NCBI GenBank assembly: GCA_958433005.1
Contig: CAUAWV010000004.1
Coordinates: forward strand, 1-64,000
From: an uncultured Collinsella sp.
GTDB taxonomy: Bacteria; Actinomycetota; Coriobacteriia; Coriobacteriales; Coriobacteriaceae
DNA length: 64,000 nucleotides
Direction of reading: 5' to 3'
Made by a program: the position numbers and the translations under genes. Shown in pieces: positions 42,210-51,307 of the stretch. The notes under the pieces were generated by a model. The model worked only from the letters and a program-made list of their open reading frames with translations, had not been told where the DNA came from and did not search any database. Within the stretch, counting starts at the first letter, position 1. Each line of letters begins with the position of its first letter.

Positions 42210-43457
42210 CTATTTCTCGCTTCTCTGTATATAGGCGTTGATGAAGTCTTCGTAGCCTTTAACTGCTTTTATTTCTGATTGTTGAACGAGGCTTGTATAC
42301 GTTTTGAGCGTGATATTGGGGTCCGCGTGGCCAAGAATACCTTGCACGCTTCTAACGTCCGATCCGTTCGCCAGCATAAAAGTGCTTACGCAATGCCTGA
42401 GCTGATGCGGGCAGATGCCCTTATATAGTTTTCCGCCAGTCGAATTATTCGGCTCATAGATTCCAAGATTGCAGCTAACTGCGAAATCGCGAAACCAATG
42501 GTTGAAGATGTAGTTCTTCATGTGACAGACAGTAGGGACCCCTTGCTCGACAGCAATATCGCTAATGATGGGAGTGCTGCCAGTCTGGGACAGCCCCAGA
42601 GAGGCCAGGAGCTCTTTTTGTATGGCTGACCATGATTGAAGACGTTCGGCCAGGGTTTCTCCAACGGGGATTTTGCGTTGGCTTTCTTGTGACTTGGGTG
42701 CCCTCAGTTCATGATCGTTGGTGTACTGCCTGTCAATTTTCAAGGTTTTATTGGCAGGGTCCCAATCGCGCCATTCGAGGCCCAGCATCTCGCCTTTTCG
42801 CATACCCGTATACACTAGTACTAGCGTACCAACAGCTTCGGCGGTGAGCTCAATGTGTTGAAGATGTGTGCATAGGGTAGCTACTTGCTCGATTGTCAGT
42901 GATTCTCTTTTGTTGCGTGGTCTGCGAACATGAACGGTAGCGCAGGGGTTTCGGTCAATTATTCTCTTTGCGACTGCATTCGACAGAATCTGGCGCAGTT
43001 TCGCATTGATTCGTACAAGCTCAGATGGTTTGTATTTTCCCGTACGACGAGCTTCGGCATATGTTTCTTCGATTAGATCGGGAGTTAGCCCCTCAATTGT
43101 CTGAAACGCGCCGAATAGGTCTTCGATATGCCTGCAATCGTACGCTTCTCTTTCATAGCTCGTTGGCGCAAGCTCGGTGTCCCTATTTTCATGAAAGGCC
43201 CAGCAGTAGGACGCAAGCAAAGTGGGCTTTTTAGTTTTAGTGATCGTGCCAGAGGAGTTGATTTCAGCCAGCTTGGCCTGCATTGCAGCCTTAGCTTCTG
43301 TTTTAGTCTTGCAACGAACCGTATAAGTTGGGGATCGTTTGTAACGCCCTGTCTTAGGGTCCTTGACCCCAAGGGAAAAATAATAGCGATAGGTGTTAGG
43401 TGATCTCTTGTCTTTCCAACACGTGCCTCTTCCGCTAATTAGTGGCTGTTCTGACAT
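42210..43457 (-). CDS. int: Tyrosine site-specific integrase
   Basis: A 415-residue phage/ICE-type integrase. The N-terminal arm-binding segment (about 10-70) contains YRYYFSLGVKDPKTGRYKRS; a SAM-like core-binding domain spans 80-175; the catalytic domain has R220 (TGMRKGE), H351 and R354 (HQLRH), H377 (LGHAD) and nucleophile Y387 (LKTYTSL). All catalytic residues are present. It is transcribed away from attR, whose repeat lies about 190 bp from its start codon, and would recombine the 48-bp tRNA-Arg repeats. Confidence 0.96.
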   Translation of the reverse strand: MSEQPLISGRGTCWKDKRSPNTYRYYFSLGVKDPKTGRYKRSPTYTVRCKTKTEAKAAMQAKLAEINSSGTITKTKKPTLLASYCWAFHENRDTELAPTSYEREAYDCRHIEDLFGAFQTIEGLTPDLIEETYAEARRTGKYKPSELVRINAKLRQILSNAVAKRIIDRNPCATVHVRRPRNKRESLTIEQVATLCTHLQHIELTAEAVGTLVLVYTGMRKGEMLGLEWRDWDPANKTLKIDRQYTNDHELRAPKSQESQRKIPVGETLAERLQSWSAIQKELLASLGLSQTGSTPIISDIAVEQGVPTVCHMKNYIFNHWFRDFAVSCNLGIYEPNNSTGGKLYKGICPHQLRHCVSTFMLANGSDVRSVQGILGHADPNITLKTYTSLVQQSEIKAVKGYEDFINAYIQRSEK

Positions 43458-43648
43458 CTTTGCACTCCGTTTCTTTGAATAGTTTTCAACAATTCATTGA
43501 GTGCAGTTTAGCTAAAGCTGTTAGTAATATGTTTGTAAAAGCGTAGGCGCAGCTACCGGAGGTAAAAGACACAAACTGCTATGTTTATCTGCGGTTATAT
43601 GGTGTTCAATGATGCTTGATGAATAGTAGGGGGTAGCATTAAATCATA

Positions 43649-43696
43649 TCTCCTAAAGCGGGTGTCGACGGTTCGAATCCGCCCGGGGGCACCAGA
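43649..43696. repeat. attR (48-bp direct repeat)
   Basis: Identical to 30020-30067; marks the right end of the element. The 190-bp stretch before it (43458-43648) has no gene and holds the integrase promoter region. Confidence 0.92.
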
Positions 43697-43866
43697 GGAA
43701 TATCGAGCCCGGTACCGCTACGGTGCCGGGCTCTTCTGGTCTAAGGGCAGGATTCGGACCGTCGACACCCGCGTCACTCATTTCCCCGCGGGGGGAGTTT
43801 TCGAATCCGCCCGGGGGCACCAGAGGAATATCGAGCCCGGTACCGCTACGGTGCCGGGCTCTTCTG
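43672..43866. repeat. Duplicated tRNA 3' end/terminator with inverted att fragment
   Basis: A 67-bp direct repeat (43672-43738 and 43800-43866) comprises the tRNA T-arm/acceptor end, CCAGAGGAAT and a terminator hairpin (AGCCCGGTACC/GGTGCCGGGCT). Between the copies, 43751-43772 is the inverse of the tRNA segment at 30029-30050 (one mismatch). These are probably scars of earlier integrations. Confidence 0.8.
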
Positions 43867-43889
43867 ATTCATGCCATGTCAAAAATGAA

Positions 43890-43920
43890 GCGCCCGCTTG
43901 CTGGGGGAGCAAGCGGGCGC
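43890..43920 (-). terminator. Intrinsic terminator of the pknB operon
   Basis: A 12-bp stem (43890-43901 and 43909-43920) with a 7-nt loop; TTCATTTTT follows on the minus strand. Confidence 0.82.
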
Positions 43921-43972
43921 CTGTGAGCGAATATGTTTGCGGCGAGAGCCGTAATGAGCGGTTGGGTTGCGA

Positions 43973-45934
43973 CTAGTTGGTCGTACCGGAATCGTCGCCC
44001 GTGCTCGTGCCTGAACCCGAACCCGAGCCAGAAAGTGCAACCGTCAGCGTAATCGTGCTGTCGGTGGACTGCTTGCCGGTGGGGGAGACGCCCGTGACGG
44101 TGGCGTTTTCGTTGCCACTCACGGGGTTGCCGTTCTGATCGCAGAATGCGATGTTGTAGAACCCGGCGTTGTTGAGCGCGGTGACGGCCGCGGAGATGCT
44201 CTTGCCGTACAGGTTGCCCGGAACGCTGGCCTTGCCGGACTTCTTGGCAATGACGACGGTAATCGTGGCGCCAGGCTTCTGCTTGCCGCTGGGGTTCCAG
44301 CTAATCACGGTGCCCTCGGTAACCGAATCGTTCTCCTGGTAGCTCACGTCGACGCCAAAGCCTGCCATATCGAGGGCGTTGCGCGCCTGGGCCTCGGTCA
44401 TGTCGGTCAGATCGGGGACGGAGGTGGTGTCAGGACCGCTGGAGACCTTGTACGAGATGGTCGTGCCCTTCTCGACTTCCTTACCGGGTTCGGTGCCCTG
44501 CTCAAAGACCTGGCCCTCATCGGCCTCGTTGGCCTCCTCGGAGGCGTTGCCCTTCAGGCCAACGCTTGCCAGCGCGGCTTCTGCCTGGTCCTTGGTCAGG
44601 CCGACAAGCCGGGGAACCTCAACCTTCTCGGAGGGCTTGGGGCCCTTGGAGATTACCAGGTTAACCTTGGTGCCCTTGGCCTTCTTGGTTTTGCCGTTGG
44701 GCGTCTGCTCGGCGACCTTGCCCTCGTCGATATCGTCGTTGTAGCTTTGGTCGATGGTGCCGACCTCGAGGCCGGCTTCCTTGATCTGCTCGACGGCAGT
44801 CTGCTGGTCCTTGCCCAGCACATCGGGCACGGTGACCTGCTCGCCGCCAAAGAGTCCTGTGGCAAAGGCCACCACGATACCGATGACGGCAACGGCTGCC
44901 ACCACGGCGGCGATGATCTTGTTCTTGTTGGATTTGGGCTTTTCGACCTCGTAGGAGCCGGTGGAGCCCGAAACCGAGCTACGGGCGGTATTCTGGCCGC
45001 TCACGCCCGAGACGGGACGTACCATGGCGCGCGTCTGATCGGAAAGCTCGCGAGTCTTGGTGGCGCCCAGTTCACCGGGTGCACCGATGATGCGCGTGGG
45101 CTCCGAGATGTTGACGGCACGGCCCGACAGGTAGCTGTTGAGCACCTGACGAAGCTCGTCGGCGGTCTGGAAGCGGTTTGCCGGGTCCTTCTCCATGCAC
45201 TTGAGGATGATGCGCTCAAGGTCGGCGTCGACACCGGAGTTGATCTGGCTCGGTGGAATAGGCAGCTCGTTGACCTGCTTGAGTGCGACCGAGATAGCGT
45301 CGTCACCGTCAAAGGGAACGCGGCCGGTGGCGCACTCATACATCACGACGCCCAGCGAGTAGATATCCGAGGTGGGGCCGAGGTCCTGACCACGGGTCTG
45401 CTCGGGGCTGACGTAGTGGGCGGTTCCCAGCACGTTGTTGTCTTGCGTGAGGTGGCTGTTCTTGGCGCGCGCGATGCCAAAGTCCATCACCTTGATGTTG
45501 CCGTCGGGCAGCACCATGATGTTCTGCGGCTTAATGTCGCGGTGGATGATCTCATGCTTGTGAGCGACCGAAAGCGCGGAGCTGATCTGCGAGCCGATCT
45601 GGGCGACCTTCTTGGGGTCGAGGGCGCCGTGGCTCTTGATGCCGCTCTTAAGGTCGGTACCGCGCAGGTACTCCATGACGATGTAATAGGTGTCGCCGTC
45701 CTTGCCCCAATCGTAGACGCCCACGATATAGGGGGAGGAGAGACCGGCTGCTGCCTGGGCCTCCTGCTTAAAGCGTGCGGCGAAGGTTGCGTCGCCAGCA
45801 TACTGCGGCAGCATGATCTTGACGGCAACCGTGCGGTCGAGGACCTGGTCCTGTGCACGGTAGACGGTCGCCATGCCGCCTGTCCCCACCTTATCCTTGA
45901 GGAGGTATCTTCCCCCGAGGACCCTCTGTTCCAT
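43973..45934 (-). CDS. pknB: Ser/Thr protein kinase with PASTA repeats (PknB)
   Basis: A transmembrane eukaryotic-type kinase that senses peptidoglycan fragments, 653 residues. The kinase domain (10-270) has VGTGGMATVY, Lys39, the HRDIKPQN loop (131-138) and DFG (151-153). A juxtamembrane region with several Thr/Ser follows, then one helix (IIAAVVAAVAVIGIVVAFAT, about 340-360) and four PASTA repeats, each starting VPxL or similar (VTVPDVLG, VEVPRLVG, TSVPDLTD, ASVPGNLY). ATG at 45934 follows AGGAGCAGGA. Last gene of the operon. Expected targets are the FHA proteins and cell-wall enzymes. Confidence 0.96.
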   Translation of the reverse strand: MEQRVLGGRYLLKDKVGTGGMATVYRAQDQVLDRTVAVKIMLPQYAGDATFAARFKQEAQAAAGLSSPYIVGVYDWGKDGDTYYIVMEYLRGTDLKSGIKSHGALDPKKVAQIGSQISSALSVAHKHEIIHRDIKPQNIMVLPDGNIKVMDFGIARAKNSHLTQDNNVLGTAHYVSPEQTRGQDLGPTSDIYSLGVVMYECATGRVPFDGDDAISVALKQVNELPIPPSQINSGVDADLERIILKCMEKDPANRFQTADELRQVLNSYLSGRAVNISEPTRIIGAPGELGATKTRELSDQTRAMVRPVSGVSGQNTARSSVSGSTGSYEVEKPKSNKNKIIAAVVAAVAVIGIVVAFATGLFGGEQVTVPDVLGKDQQTAVEQIKEAGLEVGTIDQSYNDDIDEGKVAEQTPNGKTKKAKGTKVNLVISKGPKPSEKVEVPRLVGLTKDQAEAALASVGLKGNASEEANEADEGQVFEQGTEPGKEVEKGTTISYKVSSGPDTTSVPDLTDMTEAQARNALDMAGFGVDVSYQENDSVTEGTVISWNPSGKQKPGATITVVIAKKSGKASVPGNLYGKSISAAVTALNNAGFYNIAFCDQNGNPVSGNENATVTGVSPTGKQSTDSTITLTVALSGSGSGSGTSTGDDSGTTN

Positions 45935-46066
45935 TCCTGCTCCTAACATAACTATTCGCTCAACGATGTGTGTAGTACCTACGATGTGGCCGCTGGGGCC
46001 GTGTGGCGCGTTGCCGCTAACTCTTCGGTCGCGGCGCGCCTCGGGTGTCCGATTCGATCATGGGCA

Positions 46067-48937
46067 TCACGCTCCCTGTGCGGCGAGCGCTGCGGTCAGG
46101 ACGATGCCGGCAATCTTGGCCGCCTTGACGTCATGCTTGTCGTAATCTTCCAAGGCCACCGAGATGGCGACCGTGGGTGAATCGTAAGGCGCAAAGCCAA
46201 CGAACATCGAGTTGACGTTGGTGCCGCCGGTCTCGGCCGAGCCGGTCTTTCCGGCGACCTTGACGCCGGGGATCTGGGCATCGGTGCCGGTGCCGGACTG
46301 GACGACGGCGAGCATGGCCTGCTTGACCTGGTCGGCCGTGGCGGAGCTGACGGCCTGACCCAGCGAGCGGGACTGCGTGGTCTTGACCACGGTTCCGTCC
46401 GGGGCGAGTACCTGGGCTACAAAGTATGGGTCCATGACCACGCCGCTGTTAGCGATGGCGGCGGCAATCACGGCGTTTTGCATGACGGTGGTCTGCGGGC
46501 CGGGCGTGTGGTCCATGCCGACAGGCTGGCCGGCGCCGGCCCAGGCGGTCTCCCACTCGGTCATGAGCGACGGGTCGGCCATGACCGAGGCCGCGGAGGT
46601 CAGGTCCTGGCCGAGCTTTTGGCCGTAGCCAAAGGCGTTGGCAAACTGCACGAGCGTGTTTGCGCCAACTTCGTTTGCCACCTGGCCAAAGACGACGTTG
46701 GAGGACACGGCAAAGGCCTGCTGCAGGCTGATGGTGCCGTAGCTCTCGTTGGCATCGTTGGTGACCGGTGCGTTGCCGATGTCCATGGAGCCGGGCGCCT
46801 GGTAGGTGCTGGTAAGGCTGGCGGTACCGGTCTCGAGTGCCGCGGAAAGCGTAACGACCTTAAACGTGGAGCCCGGCGTGTACAGCGCGTCCATGGCGCG
46901 ATTGTACATGGAGCCGTCCTCGCCGCCGCCCGCCTGCAGCAGGGCATCGATGTTGGTGTTGTCGTAGGTGGGCGAGCTGGCACATGCGAGCACCGCGCCG
47001 GTACGCGGGTCGATGACCACTACAGCGCCCTTAAAGCCCTTGAGTGCCTGCTCGGCCGCCGTCTGGATGCGCGAGTCGATGGTGAGCTTGGCGGTGTTGC
47101 CCGGCTGGGTCTGGCCCGCGAGCGACGCGATGGCGTTGTTCCAGCTGGAGTAGTCCTTAGAACCGGTGAGCGTGTCGTTCATGACGCTCTCGATGGCGGT
47201 GGTGCCATACTGCTGGCTCACGTAGCCAACCACGTGCGCTGCCAGGTTACCGTTGGGGTAGGAGCGTACGTAGGTGCCGTCCTCCTGCTGCAGCGACTCG
47301 GCCAGCGTCACGCCGTCGGACGTGATGATGGAACCGCGCTGGATGTACTTGGAGCGGGCGATGGTGTGGTTGTTGGTCGGCATGTCCTGATAGTCCTTGG
47401 CCTTAATGACCTGGACATAGGTGAGGTTGCCGATAAGGATGGCGAACAGCGCCGTAAAGGCGAGCACCGCGCGGGTTAGACGGTTGGCGAGCGCAACGCG
47501 GCCGAGCACACCGGATTCAGGCGTGTCGAGCAGGCGACGGCGCATGCGCGAGCCGACGGAATGGCTGCCGCTGCCGTAGGAAGACGAGGTGGCAAAGCGC
47601 GTGCCCGTCGGGGCGGCGGCGGATGCGACCTGATCATCGGTGATGGCGGTCATGGTGCCGGTGCCGGTAAGCTCGGCCTCGCGTCCGGTCGCTTCGTCAC
47701 CGGCGCGCAGCAGGAGCGCGACGATGATAAAGCTTGCCAGCAGCGAGGAACCGCCCTGGCTCATAAAGGGCAGGGTGACGCCGGTCAGCGGGATCAGGCG
47801 GGTAACGCCGCCCACGATCAAAAAGGCCTGGAAGCTGATGGCGGCCGTAAGGCCCGTGGCGCTAAAGGCGGCGAGGTCGGATTTAGCGCGGGCAGCCGTG
47901 GTGAGGCCACGCACGGCAAAGAGCATAAACAGGATGAGCACGGCGCCGCCGCCCAAAAGGCCCATCTCCTCGCCGATGGCAGAGAAGATAAAGTCGGACT
48001 CGACGACAGGGATGTTGTTGGCCATGCCGTTGCCGATACCAACACCGACCAGACCGCCATCGGCAAGCGAGAAGAGCGACTGGACGATCTGGTAGCCCTG
48101 GCCCTGGGCGTCCTTAAACGGATCGACCCAAACTTGGAAGCGCACCTGAACGTGCGACAGGAACTTGTAGGCGCCCACGGCGCCGACGGCCAAGAGCGCA
48201 AGGCCGATAACGACATACGAAAAGCGCCCCGTGGCAACGTAGAGCATCAGCAAGAAGATAGTGTAGAACAGCACGGCCGAACCCAGGTCGCGTTCGAAGA
48301 CGACGACGAGCAGGCACACACCCCACACGGCAAACAGCGGCAGCAGCAGTCGCAGGCGAGGGATCTTAAAGCCCAGGATCTTGCGGTTGGAGATGGAGAG
48401 CAGCTCGCGGTTCTCGGCCAGGTACCCGGCCAGGAACAGCACGATAAAGACCTTGGCGAACTCGCCGGGCTGGATGGTAAAGCCCGCGATGCGAATCCAC
48501 AGCTTGGAGCCCGAGATCGTGGTGCCGATAAAGATAGGCAGCATCAGCAGAATGATGCCGATAATGCCAAAAGTGTACTTGTAGCGCATGACTACGTCGA
48601 GGTTCTTAACCAACGCGAGCGTTCCCACCATGAGCGCCACCGAGACAAACAGGATGATGAGCTGTGAGATGGCGAGAGCGGGGGCGAGGCGTGTCACGAA
48701 CGTGATGCCGATGCCCGAAAGTATAAATACGATGGGTAGGATGGCGGGGTCGGCGCCGGGCGCCAAGATGCGCACGGCGATATGTGCCGCGGCGAAGGCG
48801 GCAAAGAGGCCGATCGGCACCGCGAGCGTCTCAAAGGAGATGGCGGCGCCCGCGGTGAGCACGTACATCGCATACAGCAGGATGACGGGGAACGCCGAGG
48901 CGATGAGCAAGAGCAGCTCGGTGTTGCGGCGACTCAT
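46067..48937 (-). CDS. Fused SEDS glycosyltransferase (RodA/FtsW) - class B penicillin-binding protein
   Basis: A 956-residue fusion. The N-terminal part (about 1-420) is a polytopic SEDS polymerase with the expected motifs (LWIRIAGFTIQPGEFAKV, VVFERDLGSAVLF, VDPFKDAQGQGYQ, SDFIFSAIGEEMG). A Ser/Ala-rich linker and another helix (AVLAFTALFAILIGNLTYVQV) lead into a transpeptidase with Ser690 in STFK, S745-S746-N747 and K897-T-G. Adjacent rodA and pbpA genes are standard in this actinobacterial cluster; here they are one reading frame with no stop. ATG at 48937 follows GGGAG at 8 bp; the upstream ATG is not preferred. Confidence 0.95.
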   Translation of the reverse strand: MSRRNTELLLLIASAFPVILLYAMYVLTAGAAISFETLAVPIGLFAAFAAAHIAVRILAPGADPAILPIVFILSGIGITFVTRLAPALAISQLIILFVSVALMVGTLALVKNLDVVMRYKYTFGIIGIILLMLPIFIGTTISGSKLWIRIAGFTIQPGEFAKVFIVLFLAGYLAENRELLSISNRKILGFKIPRLRLLLPLFAVWGVCLLVVVFERDLGSAVLFYTIFLLMLYVATGRFSYVVIGLALLAVGAVGAYKFLSHVQVRFQVWVDPFKDAQGQGYQIVQSLFSLADGGLVGVGIGNGMANNIPVVESDFIFSAIGEEMGLLGGGAVLILFMLFAVRGLTTAARAKSDLAAFSATGLTAAISFQAFLIVGGVTRLIPLTGVTLPFMSQGGSSLLASFIIVALLLRAGDEATGREAELTGTGTMTAITDDQVASAAAPTGTRFATSSSYGSGSHSVGSRMRRRLLDTPESGVLGRVALANRLTRAVLAFTALFAILIGNLTYVQVIKAKDYQDMPTNNHTIARSKYIQRGSIITSDGVTLAESLQQEDGTYVRSYPNGNLAAHVVGYVSQQYGTTAIESVMNDTLTGSKDYSSWNNAIASLAGQTQPGNTAKLTIDSRIQTAAEQALKGFKGAVVVIDPRTGAVLACASSPTYDNTNIDALLQAGGGEDGSMYNRAMDALYTPGSTFKVVTLSAALETGTASLTSTYQAPGSMDIGNAPVTNDANESYGTISLQQAFAVSSNVVFGQVANEVGANTLVQFANAFGYGQKLGQDLTSAASVMADPSLMTEWETAWAGAGQPVGMDHTPGPQTTVMQNAVIAAAIANSGVVMDPYFVAQVLAPDGTVVKTTQSRSLGQAVSSATADQVKQAMLAVVQSGTGTDAQIPGVKVAGKTGSAETGGTNVNSMFVGFAPYDSPTVAISVALEDYDKHDVKAAKIAGIVLTAALAAQGA

Positions 48938-48953
48938 AAGCGGCACTCCCTTT

Positions 48954-50888
48954 CTAGTTCTTTTCGGAGGCTTCGGCCTCGGCGGACTGTTCGGCGGTTT
49001 TCTCGGAATCTGATTCGGAGGTCGATCCCTGATTGGTGTTGTCGCGAATCGTTTGCGCGTCGATCACCTGGCGGGTCTGCTCTTCATCGATCTGGTGGCG
49101 GTACTTGGATATCGTGTCCTGCGCATCGTCGACACTTGTTTGCGGAATGCCCGCCTTGAGGCGGTTTTGCGTGTCTTCGGGCAGGTCGGACAGCTTGATG
49201 CTGGTTTCGCTTTCGAGCCAGTGGAGCTTGAGTCCGAGCGGCTTGCCGGGAAGGCCGCGCCAGACGGCGACATTGCCCTGGTAGGTACCCAGGTAGTACG
49301 AGCCGGTGACACCCGTGTAGGCCCAGATGCCAGCTGCCAGCACAAAGACGAGGGCCAGGATGGCGGCGATAGTAATGTTGCGGCGACGCACGCGTTGCGC
49401 CTCGCGCATAACGCCATCGTCAACCAGGTCAACGACTACTACGGTCACGTTGTCGTGGCCGCCGGCGGCAAGCGCCGCGTCCACTAGGTTGTCGACGCAG
49501 ATTTGCGCGGTTGAGGACTGCGTGGCGATGTTCTCGATATCGCTATCGGGAATCATGCTCGAAAGGCCGTCGGAGCACAGGATCAGGCGGTCGCCTTCCT
49601 CGATATGCAGGGTGAAGTGGTCGGCATACATGGCGGGGTCCGAGCCCAGCGCACGGGTGATGACCGAGCGGTTGGGGTGGACGCGAGCCTCGTCTGCCGT
49701 AATCTCGCCGGCGTCCACGAGCTCCTCCACGTAGGAGTGGTCGCGGGTCACGCGGATGAGCGTGCCCTCGTGGAGCAGGTAGGCGCGAGAGTCCCCCACG
49801 TGGGCGATGGCGAGCGTGTCGTTTTCGATATAGGCGCAAGTGGCTGTGCAGCCCATGCCGGGCTTGCCCAGGCCATTCAAGGCGGCCTCGATTACGGCGG
49901 CGTTGGCTGCCTCGACGGCTGCGGCCAGGCGTGCTGCGTCGGCGGACTGCGGGGCCGTCTTGGCAATAGTCTCGACGGCGATGGAAGAGGCTACCTCGCC
50001 GGCGGCGTGACCGCCCATGCCGTCGCATACGCAAAAGAGCGGCGACTGCACCAGGTAGGAATCCTCATTGTGCGGGCGTACGCAGCCAACGTCAGAGCGG
50101 GCGCCCCACATGAGTTGCGTGGTGGTGCCGGCATCATAGGTCGAGTCGGTCTCGATGCGCTCCTCGGTCAGGGGCTCAAAGCTCATGGTCGAGCCGGGGT
50201 CTTTGAGCTTGGCCTCAACGGCGGCAACGTCGATCTCGGCTGTGTCACCGGGAGAGACGGTGTCGGTCTCGGCGTTTGATTCGGAATCGCCGGTGTCCGG
50301 GGAGCCGGGCTCTTCGGACGCGCAGGCGATCGACTCGTCGTCTTGCGGGCTGACGTCTATAGGCTCGGGCGTCGCAAAGTGCGACGGCGCGGGTGTGCTT
50401 TTCGACTGGGCGGCGGGCTCGGCCACGGCATCGGACTCGCTTGCGGGCGCAGGCTGCGGGGCCTTGGGTGCAGGGCCGTCCTCGGGGGATGGCCCCGCCT
50501 CGGGCGCCGGCGTAGACGCGGGCGCAACCTCGGATGCCGGGGCTATGGGAAACGCCGGCGCGGCGGGTTCGGGTGCCGCAAACACCGCAGCGCTCTCGTT
50601 GATTGCCGCGGCGACGGGCTCTGCAAAGTGAGCCGGCGCCGGGGTTGCTTCGGGCGCTGTGGGCTGTTCCGCGGCATGTGCGCCGATGGGCGCCGCTACG
50701 GCATCCTCTTCGTCCTCGTTATCGGCGAGATCCGAAATATCATGCGTTACATGCGAAAGAGGCAGGGAGAACACGGTGTCCTCGGGTTCCACGGGTGCGG
50801 AGCCCGCCGGAGCGGCGTGGGCCGGCGCAGCTGTGGCGGCAGCCGGTGCCTCGGTCATAGTCGCGGACTTGTTCTCCTCGTCGATCAT
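48954..50888 (-). CDS. pstP: PP2C-family Ser/Thr phosphatase with long N-terminal extension (PstP-like)
   Basis: A 644-residue phosphatase antagonising the kinases of this operon. Residues 1-250 are an Ala/Pro/Glu-rich disordered region absent from typical PstP. The catalytic domain (about 255-495) has the PP2C motifs NEDSYLV, VCDGMGGHAAGE, HVGDSRAYLL, LILCSDGLSSM and GGHDNVTVVV. RRRN and a transmembrane helix follow (about 510-532), then an external tail of about 110 residues. Start ATGA overlaps the fhaB stop. Confidence 0.94.
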   Translation of the reverse strand: MIDEENKSATMTEAPAAATAAPAHAAPAGSAPVEPEDTVFSLPLSHVTHDISDLADNEDEEDAVAAPIGAHAAEQPTAPEATPAPAHFAEPVAAAINESAAVFAAPEPAAPAFPIAPASEVAPASTPAPEAGPSPEDGPAPKAPQPAPASESDAVAEPAAQSKSTPAPSHFATPEPIDVSPQDDESIACASEEPGSPDTGDSESNAETDTVSPGDTAEIDVAAVEAKLKDPGSTMSFEPLTEERIETDSTYDAGTTTQLMWGARSDVGCVRPHNEDSYLVQSPLFCVCDGMGGHAAGEVASSIAVETIAKTAPQSADAARLAAAVEAANAAVIEAALNGLGKPGMGCTATCAYIENDTLAIAHVGDSRAYLLHEGTLIRVTRDHSYVEELVDAGEITADEARVHPNRSVITRALGSDPAMYADHFTLHIEEGDRLILCSDGLSSMIPDSDIENIATQSSTAQICVDNLVDAALAAGGHDNVTVVVVDLVDDGVMREAQRVRRRNITIAAILALVFVLAAGIWAYTGVTGSYYLGTYQGNVAVWRGLPGKPLGLKLHWLESETSIKLSDLPEDTQNRLKAGIPQTSVDDAQDTISKYRHQIDEEQTRQVIDAQTIRDNTNQGSTSESDSEKTAEQSAEAEASEKN

Positions 50889-51301
50889 CGACGGTTCACC
50901 TTCATGACCACATCGCCGATCTGGACTTCGTCGCCCTCGCGCAGCGTTGCGGGCTCCACAAGCTGGCGGCCGTTGACGAGCGTGCCGTTAAGCGAGTTGA
51001 GGTCCTCGATGATGAGCGCCGGGCCCTGCAGCGAAAAGCGCGCATGCGAGGCCGAGACGAATGGTTCGTTGATGCAGATGTCCGAAGATGGCGAGCGACC
51101 GACGATGACGGGGCCGAGCATGTCTACGTGGATGCCGCGGATACCGCGCGGGCCCTTGTCCACATCGATCGTCCAGATAGCCGAGTCGCGGCGCTGTCCG
51201 CGCACAAGTCCCACGCCGGTCTTCATGACGGCGAACAGGAAGATATAGAGCAGGGCGACCAGGACGATGCGGCCTGCAAAAAGGACGATATCGATGTTCA
51301 T
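50885..51301 (-). CDS. fhaB: FHA-domain protein FhaB (FipA-like)
   Basis: A 138-residue protein with an N-terminal transmembrane helix (IVLFAGRIVLVALLYIFLFAV) and a forkhead-associated domain (about 62-135). FHA phosphothreonine-binding motifs are GRSPSSD, SASHARF and LNSLNGTLVNG. In mycobacteria the orthologue links kinase signalling to the division machinery. It sits between fhaA and the phosphatase, overlapping the latter by 4 bp. Confidence 0.93.
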   Translation of the reverse strand: MNIDIVLFAGRIVLVALLYIFLFAVMKTGVGLVRGQRRDSAIWTIDVDKGPRGIRGIHVDMLGPVIVGRSPSSDICINEPFVSASHARFSLQGPALIIEDLNSLNGTLVNGRQLVEPATLREGDEVQIGDVVMKVNRR

Positions 51302-51307
51302 AAGCGA

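Larger units (their letters stand above)
30020..43696. mobile_element. Integrative mobilizable element in tRNA-Arg
   Basis: Bounded by a 48-bp perfect direct repeat (30020-30067 and 43649-43696) formed by the 3' part of tRNA-Arg. It carries a tyrosine integrase and an excisionase-like gene at the right end, MobC plus relaxase, and no type IV secretion genes, so it would depend on a helper for transfer. Cargo: a sortase-anchored CAP protein, a lipoprotein, a 41-residue peptide and three metallophosphoesterases. No antibiotic resistance gene is seen. Codon use is more AT-tolerant than the surrounding core genes. Confidence 0.9.
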
